From the IMG/VR virus record IMGVR_UViG_3300027418_000290, positions 1-64,000 of that record: a DNA stretch of 64,000 bases; one strand, written 5' to 3'. The notes below the pieces were generated by a model. The model saw only the letters and a list, made by a program, of their open reading frames with translations. It was not told where the DNA came from and searched no databases. The DNA is from a virus. A program made the position numbers and the translations under genes. How positions within the stretch are numbered: position 1 is the first letter of the stretch; the number at the start of each line of letters is the position of its first letter. Positions 27,261 through 35,477 of this stretch are shown here, in pieces.

Positions 27261-28520
27261 ATGGAACCTAAAGCAAACAATTCATTCTGTTACTATCCTT
27301 TCACCGCACTTGCCGTAAAACGTTGGGTACAGGGTAAGTTTTCACCTTTTCCATGCTGTAATTCTGGACATTTACTTAATGCAGAATGGGAATCAAATTT
27401 TCCCAAAAATGCTACCCTAGATGCTGCATTTCATTCAAAACCTATGAATGATCTTAGACAAGATATGTTAGCTAATCGTAAGCCTGATATATGTGGAGTA
27501 TGTTGGCGTAGAGAGAAACATTATGGAAGTTCTCCAAGATTGCATAGCGCACATATACTTAAAGGTAACACCATTGACATACACAATCCTCAACTACAAG
27601 TGTTAGATATTGGTACTGGAAATACCTGCAATTTAAGATGTAGAATGTGTACTCCATTTTCATCTAGTGAGTTGATGAAAGATAGAGACCAATTTGTAGA
27701 ACGTAATGTAAAGTATTGGAGAAGTTTTCCATATACTGACGAAATCTTAAAGAGTGAATCCATCAATAAGTTTGACAAAAACAATGAAGATTGGACCAGT
27801 ATATTTGACACCATTGAAAACTACACTTATATAAAAGCTAGTGGTGGAGAAACATTACTATCAAATCAGTTCATAGACTTCCTACAAAAATGTATAGATG
27901 AAGATCATGCCCAGAACATAATACTTCAAATTACTACAAATGCTACACAGTTGACGAAACCAAACATAGAGAGATTAAAGAAGTTCAAAGGGTTAGAGTT
28001 CATATTCTCTATAGATGGGATAGACAAGATATATGAATACATTAGATATCCACAATCGTTTGATAAGTTAGAACGCAGTATAGATAAATTCTTTGATAAC
28101 GGATTGATAAAAGGAACGCTAGACATAAACTATACACTCACAGTATATAATGTTCATGACATAGAAAACACGATAGACTGGGTTTACAAGTTGAGTAAGC
28201 GTTATGATACATTCATAAACTTTACAATAAGCAATGTGTTTCAAACAACACCCTTTGACATAAGTGGACTAACACCAGAGATACTACAACCTATATACGA
28301 TAGAGTTGTAGACTTAGAGGGTTACTATAGGGAACAGATTAATCTGAATACAGTAGAGGGCATCAATCATATAGCACGATGTATAGAACAGGGTGTAGAT
28401 ACCAAGATGAGGGATAAGTTTATATACTTAACACATGAGTTCGATAAGAACAGGGATCAATGCTATTCAGACTATGTACATCCCATACTAGCGGCGTATA
28501 TAGAGGCGAATACGGTATAG
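27261..28520 (+). CDS. Twitch-type radical SAM enzyme (GGET variant)
   Basis: A 419-residue protein with CNLRCRMC (Cys123, 127, 130). The SAM-binding motif is GGET (195-198), where paralogues have GGEP. N-terminal 'FCYYPFTALAVKR ... PCCNSG' and 'C-VCWRRE' are the extra cysteine blocks. I started it at 27261, because a T4-type late box sits just before that ATG; the open frame to 27210 would add 17 residues with no family match. It heads the strand-switching region and uses noticeably more ATA (Ile) and TTA/CTA codons than the leftmost genes. Substrate unknown. Confidence 0.8.
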   Translation: MEPKANNSFCYYPFTALAVKRWVQGKFSPFPCCNSGHLLNAEWESNFPKNATLDAAFHSKPMNDLRQDMLANRKPDICGVCWRREKHYGSSPRLHSAHILKGNTIDIHNPQLQVLDIGTGNTCNLRCRMCTPFSSSELMKDRDQFVERNVKYWRSFPYTDEILKSESINKFDKNNEDWTSIFDTIENYTYIKASGGETLLSNQFIDFLQKCIDEDHAQNIILQITTNATQLTKPNIERLKKFKGLEFIFSIDGIDKIYEYIRYPQSFDKLERSIDKFFDNGLIKGTLDINYTLTVYNVHDIENTIDWVYKLSKRYDTFINFTISNVFQTTPFDISGLTPEILQPIYDRVVDLEGYYREQINLNTVEGINHIARCIEQGVDTKMRDKFIYLTHEFDKNRDQCYSDYVHPILAAYIEANTV

Positions 28521-28525
28521 GGGTA

Positions 28526-28626
28526 AGTTGAGGCATAGTGTTACGGAAAACCAAAAAAATGCTTGCGGGATGGCCTCAGATTCGCGGAGTATAGCACCTG
28601 AAAAATAAAAGTTCAACTCTTTTTTT
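28526..28626 (+). ncRNA. Possible structured leader with alternative stems
   Basis: The 127-base gap holds two overlapping inverted repeats: AGTTGA (28526-28531) with TCAACT (28613-28618), and TGAGGC (28529-28534) with GCCTCA (28573-28578). They share TGA, so only one stem can form at a time. The outer stem is followed by T7 (28620-28626), as in attenuators. The loops are long and stems short, so this is weak evidence. Confidence 0.25.
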
Positions 28627-28647
28627 ACTAGAAGTGGAAAAAATATT

Positions 28648-29853
28648 ATGAAAGATTCTGAAAATTTTTGTATACTACCATGGGTTCATATGCATATATG
28701 GCCTAACGGTACTACCTATCCTTGCTGTTTAGCTACGAATGACTACGTGATAGGGGATACGAATACACACTCTATGCTAGAGATATGGAATAGTCCTAAG
28801 CAACGTATGCTACGCAAGAACATAATGAGTGGTAAGCCTACGAGTGGGTGTACACGTTGTTATGAACACGAAGCTAATGGTATACGTAGTATGAGACAGA
28901 ATATGAATAATGACTATGCACATCATTATGATAGAGTAGACTTAACATACCCAGATGGTAGCTTAGATGATATACATATGGCTTATCTAGATATACGCTT
29001 CTCTAATATATGTAACATGCGTTGTCGTACATGTGGCCCTGAACTATCCAGTGGATGGGTAGATGATGCTGTAAAGACTGGTAGATATCGTGCAGATCAA
29101 CCTAAGATATTAAAGATAAAGCCTACACTAGCAGAATTCTGGGAGGATGTAGAACCATGGATAGGCAGTGTAGAACGTATATACTTTGCTGGTGGTGAGC
29201 CGCTGATTATGGATGAACACTATAAGATCCTAGAGCATTTGATTTCGATAGGTAAAACAGATATACCTATAGCATACAATACTAACTTTTCTCGCTTGAC
29301 ATACAAGAGCCATGATGTTATAGAGTTATGGCGGCAGTTTAGTGATATTACAGTAGGTGCCTCACTAGATGCTAAAGGTAATCGCGCTGAGTATATGCGT
29401 AAGGGTACAGTATGGGCTGACATCTGTGCTAACCGTGAACGTATGATACGTGAAGTCCCACATGTAAAGTTTATGATTAGTTCGACAGTAAGTGCTTATA
29501 ATGTGATGACTATAACTGAATTTTGGGATGATTGGATTACACGTGGATGGGTTGATCCTCTACAGATAGATGTGAATATGTTGCTATTCCCTGAACATCA
29601 TCGTTTACAAGTGCTGCCAGAAGGTTTGCGTAACATTGCTAAAGATCGTATTGGGGAATATATCGAGCGGTGGGGTATACTAGAACGTGATGATAATGGT
29701 AGAACTAGTAGTGGATTACTTGGGTTAGTACGTGCGTTAGATGGTAGTGAAAAGGGTTGGTTTAAGTTCTGTCATAAGAATGTAGCGTTAGATGCTATAC
29801 GCGGTGAGAGTTTCTATACTGTATTCCCAGAGTTCATGCCCTATGCGCTTTAG
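28648..29853 (+). CDS. Twitch-type radical SAM enzyme
   Basis: A 401-residue protein. CNMRCRTC has Cys122, 126, 129; GGEP starts at 182. 'FCILPWVHMHIWPNGTTYPCC' and 'C-RCYEHEA' are the N-terminal cysteine blocks. 'SLDAKGNRAEYMRKG' and a final 'F-VFPEF' match the family. It resembles the enzyme at 25953 in several blocks, so the two are close paralogues. It ends convergent with the minus-strand gene at 29850, overlapping by 4 bases. Substrate unknown. Confidence 0.85.
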   Translation: MKDSENFCILPWVHMHIWPNGTTYPCCLATNDYVIGDTNTHSMLEIWNSPKQRMLRKNIMSGKPTSGCTRCYEHEANGIRSMRQNMNNDYAHHYDRVDLTYPDGSLDDIHMAYLDIRFSNICNMRCRTCGPELSSGWVDDAVKTGRYRADQPKILKIKPTLAEFWEDVEPWIGSVERIYFAGGEPLIMDEHYKILEHLISIGKTDIPIAYNTNFSRLTYKSHDVIELWRQFSDITVGASLDAKGNRAEYMRKGTVWADICANRERMIREVPHVKFMISSTVSAYNVMTITEFWDDWITRGWVDPLQIDVNMLLFPEHHRLQVLPEGLRNIAKDRIGEYIERWGILERDDNGRTSSGLLGLVRALDGSEKGWFKFCHKNVALDAIRGESFYTVFPEFMPYAL

Positions 29854-30752
29854 TAAAGTTGTACACCGCGATTGTTTAACACAAGACGTTCCCAACCTTG
29901 ATTAACCCATACATTTTGATTGTAGTCTAGTATTTCTTCTACAGTCATATCAGGGGTACATCCATCACGATATATAGCGGAGTGTAGTGTAAACTGCCCA
30001 TGTTGTGGTGGTAACGGTTTACACTTTAAACCATGTACTACAACATCATGTAATGTTTCTTCGAACAATGAATCGTCTATGCGTGGTGTGCTGAAACGTT
30101 TTAACATCTGATCTAAGTAATGATCCCCTATCATAGGGAATGCCCAAGATGCAGTAGCGTAACGCGCAACAAACCATGTATCATTCACAGCGGTGTTTTC
30201 AAATACACCATTGAAGTAAATTTGCCTACGGTTGATATGGCCAAATGGGTCTACATTCTTTCTAGTATGAAACTCGGGTACTAGATCGTAACGCCATTTA
30301 ACGACATGACTATAACTTGTACCAGTACTGGTTGCATACTCTAACATAGCTTTACTTGCGTGACTTACGGAGTATGCTTGTGAGAGATAACCGATACCCA
30401 TAAGGTCACGGTTTTTACCCCAATTATTATAATGAGTTTCGTACAAATCTATTAACTCATGATATGAAGTTACAGTTGAGTATCTAGGTTGTAGTACACT
30501 TACATCAGTTAGTGGTACAGGTTTAATGCGTTCCCGTAACCAATTTGATGGTATATTGCCGGTCTTTAAGTTTGATCTGATTGATGCCCATTCTTCGTTA
30601 TCATCTATTACGATATCATCAGCGGTTTGATGACAAAAGAAATCCACATCATATCCACTGTTGCCCAACCCCTTGAATTGTTCTACAATACGAGGTGCGG
30701 TGTCAGCAATCGTGCGAGTTCTACCAGTCATTAATACAGCAATCTTTTTCAT
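29850..30752 (-). CDS. KWR-type putative glycosyltransferase (copy 1)
   Basis: A 300-residue protein that starts KKIAVLMTGRTRT and has 'YSHVVKWRYDLVPEF' in the middle. This (V)KWR-(Y/W)-DL signature and the N-terminal IAVL-TGR block are shared with genes at 32524 and 43429, defining a three-member family. By analogy with surface-glycan proteins carrying a YD-VVK-R-DL block it is probably a glycosyltransferase, but I cannot assign a GT family. I used the ATG at 30752 over one at 30788, because the divergent late promoter sits just upstream. It is convergent with the upstream radical SAM gene. Confidence 0.55.
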   Translation of the reverse strand: MKKIAVLMTGRTRTIADTAPRIVEQFKGLGNSGYDVDFFCHQTADDIVIDDNEEWASIRSNLKTGNIPSNWLRERIKPVPLTDVSVLQPRYSTVTSYHELIDLYETHYNNWGKNRDLMGIGYLSQAYSVSHASKAMLEYATSTGTSYSHVVKWRYDLVPEFHTRKNVDPFGHINRRQIYFNGVFENTAVNDTWFVARYATASWAFPMIGDHYLDQMLKRFSTPRIDDSLFEETLHDVVVHGLKCKPLPPQHGQFTLHSAIYRDGCTPDMTVEEILDYNQNVWVNQGWERLVLNNRGVQLY

Positions 30753-30757
30753 ATATG

Positions 30758-30773
30758 TATTTAGTACTAAATA
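30758..30773. promoter_or_regulatory. Palindromic bidirectional late-promoter-like site
   Basis: TATTTAGTACTAAATA is a perfect 16-base palindrome. Each strand reads CTAAATA, a variant of the T4-like late box. On the minus strand the box is 5 bases from the ATG of the gene at 30752; on the plus strand it is 6 bases from the ATG at 30780. One element thus serves both divergent genes, with near-leaderless starts. Confidence 0.6.
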
Positions 30774-30779
30774 TGGATA

Positions 30780-31490
30780 ATGATACATGAATTTAAGACT
30801 GGACGCAGTGGTTCTACAGTTGCATTAATCGCATATGGGAACGGTACTGCTATACACAAAACTAATGTACGGAATGCTGAGAAGGTGGTAGAGTTGATGC
30901 GTAACTCACCGCTACCAACACCAGTGGTATATGAATATACTGATAGTTCTATTACACTAGAGTATATACCTGGTATCCCTATGCGTAAGCACATCTATAC
31001 TATGAACAAGAGTGAACTAGACCGTACTGTTGGGATATTGCGTGACTATATAAGTGATTGTCTCGCAAAGTCTACTCCCTATGATTATAGTGCTGAGATT
31101 GCTGCTAAAGAGTCGAGTACCGGATACCAGGCGCGAATCACCAATCCAGTCTTCCCCAAATACAATATACACGGTGATTTGACAATTGACAACCTTTTAT
31201 GTTATGAAGGTAAAATATATTTCATAGACTATAACTATACTGAATTAGATTCCATATACTTTGATGTAAATAAACTACGACAAGACTTAGATGGGCTGTG
31301 GTTCGCACGTAATCATACCCCCAATGTAACTGTTAAGATGAACTTAAACTATATCAAGCGACATCTAGACTGTGCATTTCCGGGAATGTTCCGTGATGAT
31401 CTTTACAGATTTCAGTTAAGTCGTATACTCCCCTATGTGAGTGGAGCAGAACATGAGTTCATAATGAGAGAAATAAAACGATGCGAGTAA
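30780..31490 (+). CDS. APH/choline-kinase-fold small-molecule kinase
   Basis: A 236-residue protein with the kinase catalytic loop HGDLTIDN (His131 to Asn138; Asp133 catalytic) and a metal-binding IDYNYTE (Asp150) in place of DFG. This is the aminoglycoside-phosphotransferase/choline-kinase family pattern. It overlaps a nucleotidyltransferase gene by 10 bases; kinase plus nucleotidyltransferase is how LicA/LicC-type pathways make an activated headgroup, although the real substrate could be a sugar. Its ATG is 6 bases after a late-type box. It is shorter than typical family members. Confidence 0.75.
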   Translation: MIHEFKTGRSGSTVALIAYGNGTAIHKTNVRNAEKVVELMRNSPLPTPVVYEYTDSSITLEYIPGIPMRKHIYTMNKSELDRTVGILRDYISDCLAKSTPYDYSAEIAAKESSTGYQARITNPVFPKYNIHGDLTIDNLLCYEGKIYFIDYNYTELDSIYFDVNKLRQDLDGLWFARNHTPNVTVKMNLNYIKRHLDCAFPGMFRDDLYRFQLSRILPYVSGAEHEFIMREIKRCE

Positions 31491-32527
31491 TTGTGCCATG
31501 CGCTGGACGCAGTAGTAGATTCCCTAATACTAGACCTAAATATTTGTTAACAATGCCAGACGGAGAATTGATGCTACAACATGTAGTACGCAATTGGATA
31601 GAAGATTATCCGGTAACTGTTGTAATAAATCGTGAACACGAAGAACAGTATCGTGTAATAGATATTATAGAAAGAATATGGGGGAAACTAGTAAGTGTGC
31701 ATATAGTTGAACACTATACTAATGGTCCTGCTGAAACTATATATGAGACTGTTAAAGCGTGGGATGACACACCGTTCTATGTGCAGGACTGTGATAGTTT
31801 GTTTAATATTAAACTACCTGCCGTTAATCGTAACTTTGTAGCGCACGTAGACCTAAATGATTATCCTACTCTAACTAACATTGCTGCTAAGAGTTTTGTT
31901 ACACTACACGAAGAACTGCTTTCAAACATTGTAGAGAAGCGATTGATTAGTGACAACGTATGTGTGGGAGGTTATGGGTTTCATAGTTCATATGGGTATA
32001 GACATCACTATGAACTGTTAGTAGAACGTCAAGGTAAAGATTCTGAACTATTCATATCACATGTTATCAAAACAATGATGGAAAACGGTTGCATATTCGG
32101 TGGGGTTCGTGCTATAAACTACTTAGATTGTGGTACATACGAATCATTTATAGAGAATCAGAAACGTCATGCCACTATATTCTGTGACCTTGATGGAGTA
32201 GTATTCTATAATCAATCACGATACTTTGAGAACAACTATTCTATAGAACCTAAACTAAAGCCACAGGCAGTGTCATTCTTATTGGGTAAGCAAGAGAACG
32301 GTGCGCATATAGTGTTCACTACCGCCAGACCTAGTGGCGCTGCTGGCATAACTGAGGCTGCATTAGGTGCGGCCGGGTTTAAAGATTATAGAATACTATA
32401 CGATCTACCACATGCCCCACGTATGTTAATCAATGATGTGAGTGCATCTAACCCATGGCCTAGTGCTATAGCTATTAACTCACCACGTGATGATGACGAT
32501 TACTGGAAAGCTGTACAAGAACGTTAA
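31481..32527 (+). CDS. Nucleotidyltransferase fused to HAD phosphatase
   Basis: A 348-residue two-domain protein. The N-terminal domain has the nucleotidyltransferase loop VPCAGRSSRFP (residues 4-14) with a following 'RPKYLL', as in sugar-phosphate or choline-phosphate nucleotidyltransferases. From about residue 230 comes a HAD domain: FCDLDGVVF (Asp236, Asp238), then FTTARPSG, then a late LINDV. The fusion suggests that one protein both activates and dephosphorylates related phosphorylated substrates. Coupled to the kinase upstream, it looks like part of an activated-headgroup or sugar pathway. Substrate unknown. Confidence 0.75.
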   Translation: MRVIVPCAGRSSRFPNTRPKYLLTMPDGELMLQHVVRNWIEDYPVTVVINREHEEQYRVIDIIERIWGKLVSVHIVEHYTNGPAETIYETVKAWDDTPFYVQDCDSLFNIKLPAVNRNFVAHVDLNDYPTLTNIAAKSFVTLHEELLSNIVEKRLISDNVCVGGYGFHSSYGYRHHYELLVERQGKDSELFISHVIKTMMENGCIFGGVRAINYLDCGTYESFIENQKRHATIFCDLDGVVFYNQSRYFENNYSIEPKLKPQAVSFLLGKQENGAHIVFTTARPSGAAGITEAALGAAGFKDYRILYDLPHAPRMLINDVSASNPWPSAIAINSPRDDDDYWKAVQER

Positions 32528-33462
32528 CCACCATAGCCTTCATTAGATATACTATGATCTGGTGGTATGTCTTGTCTAAACAGTCGCAAGTATTCATCTA
32601 GTTCGCCATCATTTAGTTCAAAGAAATCACCCCGCACACTGACATTGGGTCTTACAAAGTTATCTGAAATTAAACCAGCAATTTTGTCGCATTCTGTGAC
32701 TAATCTATGCAAATTGTTTTGTGCGATGTACTGTAGAAATGCTGCTTCTAAGTATATACCGCGACTATCGCCTGTACGAGTTGCAGCATATACATCGGTA
32801 TGAACAGTCTTGAATAACGGTATTGCAGATGAATTAAATCCAAACCAACGATCATTATTACCATCAATTAGTAATCCACCTATCTGATATGGTATATCAC
32901 AGAGTATTGCAGGTGGTGAAGTCTTTTTAAAGAAGAACTGTTGTGCCTTTGCGATAAATGATGTTGGGGTATCTTGTAAATGTTCTACAACTAAATCTGC
33001 GAATGCTTTATAGTTAATCAACAGATCATAACGCCATCTGACTATCATATCGTAATTTGCAAGATCATATTCATGTAGTACACGTTGTAATCCCCAAAAC
33101 TGTGCAGTTAAGTTTACATAAGGTATGAAATGATCGCGGTCTTCGTCAAATCCTTCTGCGCTATGCATATCACTAAACGAACTGCGAACTATACCTTTAG
33201 TATAAGGCCTTAGCGCAGTTACGGTGCGCTCTTGTAATTCTGGTGATTCGTCTGGTAAATGCTCTGTTAACGACAGAGACTTGAATACTGTACCACCATC
33301 CCAAACCCTAGGGAATTTACTATGATCATTCCACAAATGCAAGTAATAATCAACCGCCACGCCACGTCTACGCAATTCATCAAACGCTCCATACAGTGCA
33401 TCATAGTTCTCACTACGTGCATTACACAGTCCAACAAATACTACAGCTATACGTTTCTTCAT
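32524..33462 (-). CDS. KWR-type putative glycosyltransferase (copy 2)
   Basis: A 312-residue protein starting KKRIAVVFVGLCNARS, with 'YDMIVRWRYDLL' as the family block, and no predicted membrane segment. It is a paralogue of genes at 29850 and 43429 and is likely a glycosyltransferase. The ATG at 33462 is five bases after a T4-type late box on the minus strand, and its stop is convergent (4-base overlap) with the nucleotidyltransferase-HAD gene. Function is inferred from the shared block and neighbours. Confidence 0.55.
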   Translation of the reverse strand: MKKRIAVVFVGLCNARSENYDALYGAFDELRRRGVAVDYYLHLWNDHSKFPRVWDGGTVFKSLSLTEHLPDESPELQERTVTALRPYTKGIVRSSFSDMHSAEGFDEDRDHFIPYVNLTAQFWGLQRVLHEYDLANYDMIVRWRYDLLINYKAFADLVVEHLQDTPTSFIAKAQQFFFKKTSPPAILCDIPYQIGGLLIDGNNDRWFGFNSSAIPLFKTVHTDVYAATRTGDSRGIYLEAAFLQYIAQNNLHRLVTECDKIAGLISDNFVRPNVSVRGDFFELNDGELDEYLRLFRQDIPPDHSISNEGYGG

Positions 33463-33467
33463 AATAA

Positions 33468-33479
33468 TATTTATAAATA
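33468..33479. promoter_or_regulatory. Palindromic bidirectional late promoter
   Basis: TATTTATAAATA reads as TATAAATA on both strands: plus 33472-33479 and minus 33475-33468. On the plus strand the box is 5 bases from the ATG at 33485; on the minus strand it is 5 bases from the ATG at 33462. Two perfect late boxes thus overlap as a palindrome and drive divergent genes that share the same leaderless spacing. Confidence 0.75.
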
Positions 33480-33484
33480 TGGTT

Positions 33485-34393
33485 ATGATCGAATATGCTT
33501 ATATAGAAACCACCAATCACTGTAACCTACAATGCTCATTCTGCAATAGACATGAGGTTATAGGGCCACTACAACACATGCCATTACAACGGTTTACAAG
33601 ATTAATGGAAAGGCTTAAGGATCATCCTATACATACAGCCAAACTAATGGGTATGGGGGAACCATTCATGCATCCACAATTCGATAAGATTACTAGTACA
33701 TTTAAGGAATACTTTCCCGAATCATTCTTAATCTCCGCTACTAACTGTCAATATACCCTATCACAAGCACCATGGTTCGTCAACTCCCTAAAGCATATTG
33801 ATATGTTATATCTATCTATAGATGGGTATCAAGAAACATATGAACGATTCCGTCCACCAAGCAAGTGGAATAAACTAATAAAGTTCTTAGATGAATTATC
33901 TACAGTAGATAGACACAATTGTCGTATAGTGGTTAATTATGTAGTAAATCCAGGCAATGTAGATGATATTGAACCAGTATATCATGACATCGTATTAAAA
34001 TATAATCTAGCTGAATTACGTCTTAACATAGCACAAGACTGGAGTCAAGATAAAAACATGACGGGCGGGTATACCCCAGAACAACTAGAATATCTAAAAG
34101 GTTGGGATTCCGCTATACAGGGTAAAAGTGAATGGGATTATGATCAATGCTTCTGGGTAAAGAACGGTTTATACACTACTGTAGAGGGTAGAGTTCTAGC
34201 ATGTTGTATGAATACTGGTGCGAAAGAATTTGGGAATATATTTTCGGATACTATAGAGAATATTCATGGTGATCTAGAATTCATGAGAGTTAAACATGGG
34301 TGTGCCACTAATAAGCCAACTGAACACTGTGCTAACTGTTCATATAAAGAATTGGTCCCTATACTGAAAGAACTGGGTATCCATCGTGCCTAA
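33485..34393 (+). CDS. Radical SAM/SPASM enzyme
   Basis: A 302-residue protein. The cluster motif is at the extreme N-terminus: CNLQCSFC (Cys13, 17, 20). MGMGEPFM near residue 55 is the SAM-binding block. The C-terminal SPASM-type cysteine set is Cys222, 240, 241, about 272, 282 and 285 (last pair CANC), which would hold auxiliary iron-sulfur clusters. SPASM enzymes often modify peptides or proteins, but some act on small molecules. I chose the ATG at 33485, five bases after the late box, over the overlapping ATG at 33479. It is unlike the twitch-type family in this window. Confidence 0.8.
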   Translation: MIEYAYIETTNHCNLQCSFCNRHEVIGPLQHMPLQRFTRLMERLKDHPIHTAKLMGMGEPFMHPQFDKITSTFKEYFPESFLISATNCQYTLSQAPWFVNSLKHIDMLYLSIDGYQETYERFRPPSKWNKLIKFLDELSTVDRHNCRIVVNYVVNPGNVDDIEPVYHDIVLKYNLAELRLNIAQDWSQDKNMTGGYTPEQLEYLKGWDSAIQGKSEWDYDQCFWVKNGLYTTVEGRVLACCMNTGAKEFGNIFSDTIENIHGDLEFMRVKHGCATNKPTEHCANCSYKELVPILKELGIHRA

Positions 34394-35477
34394 AATAAAT
34401 CCACATATTCTAAACGTAGAACGTCATAGGGCTCCCTATAGTCCAGTGGATCGCGTACGGTTACATGCAAGTGAACGGGATGTCCCATTCTCAGATGAGT
34501 TGATGAGTGCGTTCTACAGTCGTTTAGATACCCATACGGTGAGTTATTATCCGAATACAGATAGTGGATATAGTGAACTATCACGTTTTTGTGGACATAA
34601 TAAGAAACATTTAACTCTATATGAAGGATCCGATCGTGCTATACGGGATATCTTTACAGTATACGGTATACCGAATAGTGAATGTATTATGATGGACCCA
34701 TGCTTTCCCATGTATTCCGTATACGCTGTTATGCATGGTTTAACGGTTAAAAGTATTCCAAACACGGTGGCCGTGTGGCCTAAATGGTTAGATGGGGTTT
34801 CTACAAGTATAAAAAAGGGTATAGACACGGTGGCCGACTGGCCTAAAAGGCCTTTCGATATTTTAATTAATTCTATTAATTCTAATACCTCTATAGTGAT
34901 ACTGTCTAATCCCGGTACTCCCTACGGAGAGTTATATAGTTATTCCGAATTAATTCATTTAATTTCCGTATGTGAGGGATTTAATTGTTTATTAGTTATA
35001 GATGAAGCCTATATAGAGTTTGCCGCTACTAGCAGTTTAGAGTGGAGTGCTATAGCGAGTGATAGTTGTATTGTTATACGTACTCTTAGTAAGGGATATG
35101 GGAGCGCCGGTATACGTATTGGGTATACTATTAGTAGTGAATTGAATAGGGATTTATTATCCCGTGTGAGTAGTATGAATGTTATTAGTGCTCCGGCTGT
35201 TGTGTGGTTATCTATAGTGAATGATTATAGAAGTGAATTCGATAGTTATATATTATCCGTTATTACACACAGAGCTAGTATTGAGCATACGTGTAGATTG
35301 CGTGGTATTCCCTATATAGTGGGTAAGACTAACTTTGTGCATTTGGGATTTAGTTTTAGTGATAGATTTATTACGCGGCCAGTATTGATAGATGGGGTTG
35401 AGTATACACGATTATCGGTACCGGGATGTAGTAATAGTATGCGTATGTTATTGGGAGAATTAAATGCGTTGGCGTAG
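34386..35477 (+). CDS. HisC-like class I/II aminotransferase
   Basis: A 363-residue PLP enzyme: SNPGTPYGELYS, then VIDEAYIEF (PLP contacts), then TLSKGYGSAGIRIGY with Lys236 as the Schiff-base lysine. The best family match is the histidinol-phosphate aminotransferase type; related enzymes also use threonine-phosphate or sugar substrates. It starts with GTG at 34386, overlapping the upstream stop by 8 bases. Residues about 127-155 hold a repeated TVA-WPK block (34764-34852) that looks like a small internal duplication. Its codon use favours AGT, ATA and TAT strongly. Confidence 0.75.
   Translation: MPKINPHILNVERHRAPYSPVDRVRLHASERDVPFSDELMSAFYSRLDTHTVSYYPNTDSGYSELSRFCGHNKKHLTLYEGSDRAIRDIFTVYGIPNSECIMMDPCFPMYSVYAVMHGLTVKSIPNTVAVWPKWLDGVSTSIKKGIDTVADWPKRPFDILINSINSNTSIVILSNPGTPYGELYSYSELIHLISVCEGFNCLLVIDEAYIEFAATSSLEWSAIASDSCIVIRTLSKGYGSAGIRIGYTISSELNRDLLSRVSSMNVISAPAVVWLSIVNDYRSEFDSYILSVITHRASIEHTCRLRGIPYIVGKTNFVHLGFSFSDRFITRPVLIDGVEYTRLSVPGCSNSMRMLLGELNALA

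Noticed and set aside
30780-32527. Calling the kinase/nucleotidyltransferase pair LicA/LicC (choline pathway)
   Set aside because: The fold pattern fits several substrates and the HAD domain is not part of that pathway, so the substrate is left open.
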